Below are positions 23,203 through 30,541 of a stretch of 64,000 bases of DNA, one piece after another. The position numbers were made by a program, and so were the translations under genes. A model generated the notes under the pieces. It was not told where the DNA came from, searched no databases, and was given only the letters and a program-made list of their open reading frames with translations. This DNA comes from Flavobacterium sp. (GTDB taxonomy: Bacteria; Bacteroidota; Bacteroidia; Flavobacteriales; Flavobacteriaceae). Numbering within the stretch: position 1 is the first letter of the stretch; the number at the start of each line of letters is the position of its first letter. The stretch spans positions 1 to 64,000 of the forward strand of contig NZ_JAIXSL010000017.1 of NCBI RefSeq assembly GCF_027484705.1, given 5' to 3'.

Positions 23203-24696
23203 TTACTTCAACCCTTCAATAATTGCTCTGAAACTAGCTAATCCTGCTTCGATGTTTTCTACAATATCTAATGCTAAAACATCTGGGTCTGGCAAATTGT
23301 CTAAATCGGCTAATGATTTATCTTTGAGCCATGTGATGTCCAGACTTGTTTTATCTCTGGCTATGATTTCGTCGTAACCGAACTTTCTCCAGCGTCCTTC
23401 GGGATTGGTTTCTGGGTTGTACGTTTCTTTTCTTTTATTGCGGTTTTCAGGATTGTATAAGTTGATGAAATCACGCAAATCTTCTAACTTTAACGGATTC
23501 TTTTTCAGCGTGTGGTGGATGTTGGTTCTATAATCATAAACCCAAACTTCTTTCGTCCACGGGTCTTTGCTTGAGGGTTTACCATCAAAGAAAAGTACAT
23601 TGGCTTTGACACCATTGGCATAGAAGATTCCTGTAGGCAAACGCAATATAGTATGTAAATCGGTGGTGTCTAATAGTTTTTTGCGTACGGTTTCTCCGAC
23701 ACCTCCTTCAAATAATACATTATCGGGAAGTACTACTGCGGCTTGCCCTGTGGTTTTGAGCATGGTGCGGATGTGTTGCACAAAGTTGAGTTGCTTGTTG
23801 CTCGTGGTTACCCAAAAATCCTGACGGTTGTAAGTCAGGTCTTCTTTTTCCTGTTCGCCTTCGGCGTTGGTAAAGGTCATGCTGCTTTTTTTGCCAAAAG
23901 GCGGATTGGCTAAGATATAATCATAGCGGGTTCCTGAATCGGTTATTAGAGAGTCATTAGGAGAAATAAAATTGTCCGAATCGATATCGCCGATGTTGTG
24001 CAGGAATAAATTCATCAAAGCCAAACGGCGCGTGCTGGCTACAATTTCATTTCCGAAGAAGGTTTCGTATTTGAGAAACTTTGCGGCTTCTTTGTCTAAA
24101 TTTCTGTTAGCGACAATCCAGTCATAGGCAGCGAGGAAGAAACCTCCTGTACCACAAGCTGGGTCGGCAATTGTTTTATTGGCTTCTGGGCGCAAACACT
24201 CAACCATAGCTTTAATAAGTGGGCGAGGCGTGAAGTACTGCCCGGCACCGCTTTTGGTATCTTCGGCGTTTTTTTCTAAAATACCTTCATAGATGTCGCC
24301 TTTGTCTTTCACGCCCATCAATATCCAATTCTCGGCGTTGATGAGTGCAATGAGTTTATACAACTTGGCAGGGTCTTGGATTTTGTTTTGGCTTTTTACA
24401 AAGATTTGCCCTAAGATGCCTTTTTCTTTGGCGAGTTCGCGAAGCATGATGTTATAATGCAACTCTAGTTCAGTACCGCTTTTGCTAGTAAGTGTTTCCC
24501 AAGCAAACTCAGCAGGAATGGGCATCGTTCGGTTGTGAGGTGGCTTCGTATATTCGTCTGCCATTTTTAGGAAGAGCAAATAGGTGAGTTGTTCTAAGTA
24601 GTCGCCGTAGCCCACACCGTCATCGCGGAGGGTTTGACAGAATGCCCAGACTTTGGAAACTATACTGGAGGCGTTTGGGGAATTTTCTTTACTCAT
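23203..24696 (-). CDS. hsdM: Type I restriction-modification DNA methyltransferase subunit (HsdM)
   Basis: N6-adenine methyltransferase subunit of a type I system; it pairs with HsdS to modify, and with HsdR to restrict. Residues about 1-130 form the HsdM N-terminal helical domain. 'GQYFTPRPLI' is at 152-161, the AdoMet-binding motif I 'ADPACGTGGFF' at 177-187, and the catalytic NPPF at 264-267. The 497-residue length is usual. It is the last gene of a seven-gene minus-strand operon; 19 bases separate it from the DUF262 gene upstream. Placing hsdM after hsdS, with two unrelated genes between, is unusual. Confidence 0.95.
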   Translation of the reverse strand: MSKENSPNASSIVSKVWAFCQTLRDDGVGYGDYLEQLTYLLFLKMADEYTKPPHNRTMPIPAEFAWETLTSKSGTELELHYNIMLRELAKEKGILGQIFVKSQNKIQDPAKLYKLIALINAENWILMGVKDKGDIYEGILEKNAEDTKSGAGQYFTPRPLIKAMVECLRPEANKTIADPACGTGGFFLAAYDWIVANRNLDKEAAKFLKYETFFGNEIVASTRRLALMNLFLHNIGDIDSDNFISPNDSLITDSGTRYDYILANPPFGKKSSMTFTNAEGEQEKEDLTYNRQDFWVTTSNKQLNFVQHIRTMLKTTGQAAVVLPDNVLFEGGVGETVRKKLLDTTDLHTILRLPTGIFYANGVKANVLFFDGKPSSKDPWTKEVWVYDYRTNIHHTLKKNPLKLEDLRDFINLYNPENRNKRKETYNPETNPEGRWRKFGYDEIIARDKTSLDITWLKDKSLADLDNLPDPDVLALDIVENIEAGLASFRAIIEGLK

Positions 24697-24715
24697 AATT
24701 TTTGTTGTAGGCTAA

Positions 24716-26509
24716 TTACCAGATTGTTAAAATATCTGTAAACAGTGTACTTGTTCTATTGTTAATTTTTTGCTCATCCCAAATTTTATCTCCATTATCG
24801 TACTGATCTAAAATGTCAAATTTTGTAATTCCTAAATCAGCATAATGTCTTATTCCTTTTTTCCTTCCTTCTCCTTCAATTTTTCTACTAAACTCATAAT
24901 TTCTTAACGATGTATTTAAGGAACTGTTCAGTAACGTCATATTACCAATAGAGTATATTTTAGACAAACGCTCTTTTTTTGCTACTTCTCTATCAGTGAT
25001 TTCAACATTTTCTATATTTCTAATCGGTATGTTATTCCAAAACTCTTCCCACTTCTGTGGCATTAAATGTTCTAGCGAATAATTGTATTTTAATTCCTTT
25101 ACTGATTGTTTATTGTCTTTATCTCTTCTGTAGAGTTCAATCCAAAATAAAAGAATTGTAGCATTTTTATTTGATATGAAAGATATTCCATTACTAATAC
25201 TGCTGTTATCTAATTCTGCTATTTTTTTATCAATTGCTGAATTATTATTGATAAACTCCTTACACATTTTATTATAACTTTTAGTTTCAGATTTTGTGAT
25301 CATTCTTCTGATGATTAATGACTCCACTTTTTTGAGTTCTAATTCTAGTCTCTGAGGATCATTATCATATTTATAAAATAATGAAAGTATGTAAGGGTGA
25401 AAAGTCGAGATTTCACATAAACTTAATATATGGAATAATCTTGAATGGTTATCTTGATAATTGAACAAAGAACTATTATTAAAGACCAAAATCTTTTCTC
25501 TAAAAAGTTTTGCATATTTTGAGATTTCTTTCAAAAATAATTCTAAATCAGATTTGTTAATTTGTTTTATATAATCTTTATAAAGCGTTGATAAATCTGA
25601 CAACGTGTTTTTATCTGGATCAAAAAAGCCTTTTATAACTGAAATGGAATGAAGTAGTATTTCAATATTGTCTCGCATTAATCTTCCGGTTGTTCTAGGT
25701 GTATCCCAAAAATTGATGGCATCTTCATCTTTAGAAAAAACATCTTCCCAATTTTCCTGATATAAAGTTTCAACATCTTCCTGTTTGTCAAATAGATCTA
25801 AGGCCTTTTGGAATAACGCATTTTTAACTATATCCGCGCTACTTAACCTAACGCCAGCACTGTTAATAGTATCAAAAATTGACTGCTCATCTTCTTTTTC
25901 TGAAAGGTCGATTATCACGAGAATCTTGTTTTCCTGATCGAGTAACCTATTAAACAATTCCAGTCTTAAGTCCTCATCGAGCTGTTTAAGTGTTTCAAAA
26001 AAGTATTTATAGCATTGTAAAATTTGATTTGAACTTTTTTGAGTTCTTACACCAGGAATATCAACTACTATTGCATCATATTCTTCCTCTGATACTTCAT
26101 CCTTTATGATTTTTTGAAAATATCTTTTGTCAATTTTAGAATGTGATATTTTAACATAGAATTCTTTATCAGTTTGATTTTTTTTGTAGAACAGATAATT
26201 TCTTAACGATACAATGCAGTTCTGTTGTGTTTCAAAGTCAAAGCCATTATATAATGCTCTTATTAAAACGCTTAATGTTGTTAATCTTTGCTGACCGTCG
26301 ATAACGAGTACTTCTTTTGGTTTACCGGTTTGCTTTTCCAATTGCTTTAAAATCAATGAACCTAAGAAATGACTTTTTTCAAAATCGAGTAAGTCACTTA
26401 AAATATCTTCCCAATTGTCTCTATTCCATACGTATCCTCTTTGAAAAAAAGGGATTTTAACATGTCCTTCGTTACCTAAAAATGTCAATGACATTGCTTC
26501 TGCTTTCAT
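24716..26509 (-). CDS. DUF262 and DUF1524 (HNH-like) domain protein
   Basis: A 597-residue protein of the GmrSD/DUF262 superfamily. The N-terminal DUF262 domain has 'IPFFQRGYVWNRDNW' (19-33), 'HFLGSLIL' and the strongly conserved 'VIDGQQRLTTLSVL' (69-82), a nucleotide-dependent ParB/Srx-like fold in known members. The C-terminal DUF1524 domain has 'YSLEHLMPQKWEEFW' (477-489, His481) and 'IGNMTLLNSSLN' (521-532), an HNH-type nuclease pattern. Known relatives cut modified DNA (type IV restriction) or act in other anti-phage systems. It is coded inside a type I operon, 9 bases after the MBL-fold gene, and so probably takes part in defence. Confidence 0.88.
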   Translation of the reverse strand: MKAEAMSLTFLGNEGHVKIPFFQRGYVWNRDNWEDILSDLLDFEKSHFLGSLILKQLEKQTGKPKEVLVIDGQQRLTTLSVLIRALYNGFDFETQQNCIVSLRNYLFYKKNQTDKEFYVKISHSKIDKRYFQKIIKDEVSEEEYDAIVVDIPGVRTQKSSNQILQCYKYFFETLKQLDEDLRLELFNRLLDQENKILVIIDLSEKEDEQSIFDTINSAGVRLSSADIVKNALFQKALDLFDKQEDVETLYQENWEDVFSKDEDAINFWDTPRTTGRLMRDNIEILLHSISVIKGFFDPDKNTLSDLSTLYKDYIKQINKSDLELFLKEISKYAKLFREKILVFNNSSLFNYQDNHSRLFHILSLCEISTFHPYILSLFYKYDNDPQRLELELKKVESLIIRRMITKSETKSYNKMCKEFINNNSAIDKKIAELDNSSISNGISFISNKNATILLFWIELYRRDKDNKQSVKELKYNYSLEHLMPQKWEEFWNNIPIRNIENVEITDREVAKKERLSKIYSIGNMTLLNSSLNTSLRNYEFSRKIEGEGRKKGIRHYADLGITKFDILDQYDNGDKIWDEQKINNRTSTLFTDILTIW

Positions 26510-26518
26510 ATTTCTTAT

Positions 26519-27724
26519 TTATAAATTTATTACTATATCTGTTCCAACAGTTTGAGTATTCGAAACTTGAAACCAGTCAAATGTTAATGCTCTTGTATAG
26601 GCAAGTTTTGGATGACCATATCGATTATTACCAACTGAAATCACTGCCTGTTGAGGAGTTGTTCCGGGTTGCATTTTATAATCATAAGCACCTGCGTTAC
26701 CTCCATGATGAGGAACTACTAAATTATGAAGGTGTGTATGATTTAACATCGGTAATATATAATTTGATAGAAGGTCATAATGACAATCACCAGGTATTAT
26801 TATACTTGACTTATTTGTTTTTATAGCGAGTACTATACCCGCTTGATTTCTATCTTTGTTATAAGTTGAATTAAATACCATCAATTTGTTTCCAGTGGTT
26901 GATATTAAACCCAGAGTGGGAGGAATACCTTTTGTTTTTGGTATGTTTGATACAGTATAAATATTATGAGTTCCTAGAGCAGCTAAAATTCTACCATATA
27001 ATATTCTACTGGTTATATTGGGTCTAATATCAGGACATATAAATGAAGAAAAACATTGTAATTCAGCATCAGTCATACCAACTAATGAATGATAATGGTC
27101 TTTATCCCAATGAGACAATATTAAGCAAGGTTTGCTTTTTAAGTATTCAGTTGGTTTGTTTCCTATATAAGTTCTTACAACAGTTCTTGGAGCATTCATA
27201 GGTGCTCCCGCATCATAAACTATTTTTACTTCTTTGTCAAGGTTTATTTCATTCCAATTCCCTTGTCCAATATTTCTAATAGTTATATCAATATTTCCTT
27301 TAAGAGGTATATCTAAAATATTTTTTTGAGCCCCACCACGAACAATTGCTCCAATGTTATACCTGTCTAATTCTCCTATTGTTACCGATTCTTTGAATAA
27401 AAACTCTGTTTGATTTGGTAAATTTATTGAATAACCAAATAAAAAAGAATCTTCAATTTGTTCAATGTTTTGTCTTAAACTTAGAATTACTTTTCTATCA
27501 ATGGCATATACAGTATTTTCTCTAATGCTTCTTTGTTTGTAGTTTGTAACTTTAACCATAGAAGCTTGTAATATTTTGTGTTGAATTTCAAGAGTATTGT
27601 CAAATTTTTCAAATTCGTTGGAATCAATGAAATCAAATACTACTGTATTTTCATCCCAATTAACCTCTTCAATAAAAACCAAAATATCGCTAGGATAATA
27701 TTTGTTATAATAATAGTAATACAT
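26519..27724 (-). CDS. MBL-fold metallo-hydrolase (ComEC-like) in the type I locus
   Basis: A 401-residue protein from the ATG at 27724 (MYYYYYNKYYP, preceded by AAGAGAT); the longer frame to 27751 overlaps hsdS. Residues about 1-135 match nothing I know. The metallo-beta-lactamase domain follows: 'LILSHWDKDHYHS' (about 201-213, an HxxDH metal motif with the first histidine kept), 'IIPGDCHYDLL' (about 309-319) and 'LVVPHHGGNAG' (about 335-345). This order resembles the ComEC C-terminal/exonuclease-like hydrolases. It lies between hsdS and the DUF262 gene with tight spacing. Its substrate is not known; a nucleotide or nucleic acid is plausible. Confidence 0.78.
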   Translation of the reverse strand: MYYYYYNKYYPSDILVFIEEVNWDENTVVFDFIDSNEFEKFDNTLEIQHKILQASMVKVTNYKQRSIRENTVYAIDRKVILSLRQNIEQIEDSFLFGYSINLPNQTEFLFKESVTIGELDRYNIGAIVRGGAQKNILDIPLKGNIDITIRNIGQGNWNEINLDKEVKIVYDAGAPMNAPRTVVRTYIGNKPTEYLKSKPCLILSHWDKDHYHSLVGMTDAELQCFSSFICPDIRPNITSRILYGRILAALGTHNIYTVSNIPKTKGIPPTLGLISTTGNKLMVFNSTYNKDRNQAGIVLAIKTNKSSIIIPGDCHYDLLSNYILPMLNHTHLHNLVVPHHGGNAGAYDYKMQPGTTPQQAVISVGNNRYGHPKLAYTRALTFDWFQVSNTQTVGTDIVINL

Positions 27725-27734
27725 AATCTCTTTT

Positions 27735-28991
27735 TTAAACCAACTCCCCACTAAAAGCCTTTTTCAAAATACTCTGCCGCAATGCCTCGGCTTGTTGCAT
27801 ACTTTGCGCAATACTTTCCTCCATTTTATCAGCCACACTTAAACGGCTTTCGATTTCTTGGATGATTTTGAGTTGTTCGGTAAATGGAGCAAGCGGTATG
27901 TTTACCTTTTCTAAAATATCAACATTGATGTTTTTTTGAGCAGTTGCAGGTGCTAATTCCTCTAATTTTTGTTTAAATGAAATAAAGAAATAATTCAAGT
28001 ATTTATTCAGGAGAACATCACTTTTTGATAGCAATCCGACAACACTATCTGGAAAGCAAGCATCAAAATCTAATATAGCAGTTTCGCCAATGTTTGCAGC
28101 AATAGTAATACATAATGTGCCCTTCGGCCAAAGCTTACTTTGTGCTAATCCAATTTCACTGTAGGTTTGAGAATATCTTTTTATGTACCCACCATTAGCA
28201 TTTCTAATATCTCCCGTTTGTATGAATGGATAATTACCTCCATACAATTCTGGTGCATTTCTTGGGCGATGCTTTGATTTTCCTCTTTTTATTTCACATA
28301 CTTCTTTTAAATCAACTATTTTCCATTCTTTCGGCAACGCACCATCTTTTACATTCTCATTCGTTAACTTACCTTCAAAAGCCCATTTCAATACACTTTG
28401 TCGGTAGGTTTTGAGTTGTAGTTGTGCCGTTTTTAAATCTTCTATGCCTTTGTCTAATTCGCTGAAGAGTTCTTCTAATTTTAATACAATATTGAGTTGT
28501 TCACTAATTGGAAGTTGAGGAATGAGTGTTTGTCTAATATCTTCTAGATGAAAGTTTTTTAATAAACCACCTTTGATATCTTGAGCAATATTAATATGGT
28601 TTAGAAAATTCTCCAGACAGAATTTAAGAAATTTAGAATCAATTCGTTCTTTTATATTTTTAATTAAAGCAACACTTACAAATAGACTAAATTCAGGCTT
28701 TTCAGGAACTAAAGCCATTCTGCCAATTGTCCCACTTTTAGTTATAAGAATATCATCTTTTTCAGGAAAACATCTTTTAATAAGTTCTTTGTGTGCTTCA
28801 AGAGAAATATATTTACAATTATCAAAATGTACTTTATCATTATATACATCTTTAACTGATATAAATGGGATTCCTTCATTTATATATTCGGGTTTGAAAT
28901 GTACTCCGTCGCTAATACGAGTACAAAATTCATTTAGTTTTACTAATGTCCAAGATTTTTTATAGGTAACTTTATTTGTCTCTAAGCCCAT
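27735..28991 (-). CDS. hsdS: Type I restriction-modification specificity subunit (HsdS)
   Basis: The DNA-recognition subunit, 418 residues, with two target-recognition domains each followed by a conserved coiled helix. First half: 'KKSWTLVKLNEFCTRISDGVHFKPEYINEGIPFISVKDV' up to 'LIPQLPISEQLNIVLKLEELFSELDKGIEDLKTAQLQLKTYRQSVLKWAFEGKL'. Second half: 'PKEWKIVDLKEVCEIKRGKSKHRP' up to 'IPLAPFTEQLKIIQEIESRLSVADKMEESIAQSMQQAEALRQSILKKAFSGEL'. The two helices give the spacer between the half-sites. Its start overlaps the stop of the upstream antitoxin gene (TAATG, 1 base). The recognition sequence cannot be read from this. Confidence 0.94.
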   Translation of the reverse strand: MGLETNKVTYKKSWTLVKLNEFCTRISDGVHFKPEYINEGIPFISVKDVYNDKVHFDNCKYISLEAHKELIKRCFPEKDDILITKSGTIGRMALVPEKPEFSLFVSVALIKNIKERIDSKFLKFCLENFLNHINIAQDIKGGLLKNFHLEDIRQTLIPQLPISEQLNIVLKLEELFSELDKGIEDLKTAQLQLKTYRQSVLKWAFEGKLTNENVKDGALPKEWKIVDLKEVCEIKRGKSKHRPRNAPELYGGNYPFIQTGDIRNANGGYIKRYSQTYSEIGLAQSKLWPKGTLCITIAANIGETAILDFDACFPDSVVGLLSKSDVLLNKYLNYFFISFKQKLEELAPATAQKNINVDILEKVNIPLAPFTEQLKIIQEIESRLSVADKMEESIAQSMQQAEALRQSILKKAFSGELV

Positions 28992-30106
28992 TATTTTACC
29001 AAATATTTACCATCTATTAAGTCCAAAACTTCCTCATTATACAATCGTTGGTTGGCATACGAAATGGTTTTGTCAAACGCTAATTTCCCAATAATCAATG
29101 CAGGGTGTATGGCTAGTTGTTTAGCGCAGTTTTCAATATCTTCGGTAGATAAATAATTCAGCTTAGCTTTTAGAAATGTTATAATTTCTTGGTGTTTTAA
29201 TTTTTCAGCCGCTAGTTGGTTTGCCTCTGTTTCTAAATCATTTACTTCTTCATCTCTAAAATTATCAAGGAAAAAAGTATTCTTTTCGTCAAGATGTTTT
29301 AAAATATGTGCTATTTCATGGGCAATAGTAAACCAAAAGTTATCAATGCGTTTGTATCTTCCGGTATAGACAATAACAGGGTTGTTTTTATAATAGAAAG
29401 CTGCACCGTCCAAATAGGTTTTTTGCAAATGAGGCAAAACAAAAAAGACAACACCCAATTGGTTTAGTTTTTCTAAAAATTGGTTGATTCCGTTTTCTTT
29501 TACCGTATAATTGTGCAAGTCATTACAAAGGACTTCCAGTCCTTTTTTATTAAATTCAGGAACAGAATAACTGCTTGCTACCATCATTGCTTTATGATAC
29601 CAAGTGTAGGTGTATGAAGCTTTGTATTGATTAAAACTCTCTGATTTTCTTGCCAATAGTGGCGTGATTTGTTTGTCCCATTCTCCAAAATCTAATGTTT
29701 TTAAATTCCAAAATTCGAGCATGCTTTCATAAAGCTCATGCACATTAGAAAAATTAGGTATCCAATTTTTAGCAATCATATCTCTAACAGGCATACGCTC
29801 GTATAGGTTAGCTTTGAGTTCTGCTTGTTTTTCTTTTTCAGAAGGAACAGAGTCTAACCACAATCTATAATTAGCATCTAAATTCAACCAATATTGCGGA
29901 GAAGTGTCAAAAACTTCAGCTAATACTTTTGCAGTATCAAGTGTAATGGGTTGCTTGTCTTTTAAAATTTTATTAATGTGTTTACTAGTCATTCCCATTA
30001 TTTCAGCTAGTTCATCTTGAGTCCAGCTTCGGTATTCCATTTGTTCTCTAATGAAATAGCCAGGGCCAAATTTAATTGCGGGTCTTAATTTTTGGGTAGT
30101 TGCCAT
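28991..30106 (-). CDS. HigA-like antitoxin fused to an ImmA/IrrE-like metallopeptidase domain
   Basis: A 371-residue two-domain protein. Residues about 14-75 form an XRE-type helix-turn-helix of the HigA addiction-module kind ('GPGYFIREQMEYRSWTQDELAEIMGMTSKHINKILKDKQPITLDTAKVLAEVF'). The C-terminal part contains 'FWFTIAHEIAHILKHL' with the zinc motif HEIAH (263-267) of ImmA/IrrE/COG2856 peptidases. It follows the HigB-like toxin gene by 15 bases and overlaps hsdS by 1 base. In the usual HigA system the antitoxin represses its own operon; the peptidase domain suggests a regulated, cleavage-linked control. Which reaction applies is unknown. Confidence 0.85.
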   Translation of the reverse strand: MATTQKLRPAIKFGPGYFIREQMEYRSWTQDELAEIMGMTSKHINKILKDKQPITLDTAKVLAEVFDTSPQYWLNLDANYRLWLDSVPSEKEKQAELKANLYERMPVRDMIAKNWIPNFSNVHELYESMLEFWNLKTLDFGEWDKQITPLLARKSESFNQYKASYTYTWYHKAMMVASSYSVPEFNKKGLEVLCNDLHNYTVKENGINQFLEKLNQLGVVFFVLPHLQKTYLDGAAFYYKNNPVIVYTGRYKRIDNFWFTIAHEIAHILKHLDEKNTFFLDNFRDEEVNDLETEANQLAAEKLKHQEIITFLKAKLNYLSTEDIENCAKQLAIHPALIIGKLAFDKTISYANQRLYNEEVLDLIDGKYLVK

Positions 30107-30121
30107 ACTGATTGTTTGTTT

Positions 30122-30430
30122 TTAAGAATAGTGATTCGAAATATCGGTTATAATGAAATCCCCAATGGTTAGTTCGTTATTTTTCCAATCAATATCCATT
30201 TCAAGACGGTATTTTATTTTTAAACGCATGGAGTAAGAGTTTTCAGTATTTGTCATTTTTTCAAAATTCAAACCTTTATCATTCCATAAATCATAAATAT
30301 CGTTAGCTGCTTCAATTTGCTGTAATCTAGCAAAGAATTTTTCAATTATATCATTGGAAAGCTTAAGTTTTTTTGATTTTCCTGTAGTATACAATTTTTC
30401 TAATTCTTTATTTTTGAACGTAAAATCCAT
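30122..30430 (-). CDS. HigB-like toxin (RelE/ParE superfamily)
   Basis: A 102-residue protein. 'FKNKELEKLYTTGKSKKLKLSNDIIEKFFARLQQIEAANDIYDLWNDKGLNFEKM' and 'SMRLKIKYRLEMDIDW' follow the HigB/plasmid-maintenance killer pattern, including the central Arg/Tyr residues of the RelE fold. Known HigB toxins cut mRNA on the ribosome. It comes before its XRE antitoxin, which is the order of higBA modules. Both are coded between hsdR and hsdS. Confidence 0.85.
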   Translation of the reverse strand: MDFTFKNKELEKLYTTGKSKKLKLSNDIIEKFFARLQQIEAANDIYDLWNDKGLNFEKMTNTENSYSMRLKIKYRLEMDIDWKNNELTIGDFIITDISNHYS

Positions 30431-30541
30431 CTTAATTCTTTTGCAAAGGTATAATTATTTTTTGTAAATATAATATTAAAAATGTAGTAATAGGTTAAAA
30501 TCAACAATCGATTTAGTCTTTTGAGTAATAAAGCTTTGTTT

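Noticed and set aside
26482..26826. 114-codon plus-strand frame across the MBL/DUF262 junction
   Set aside because: It overlaps two well-supported genes on the other strand and has no family features.
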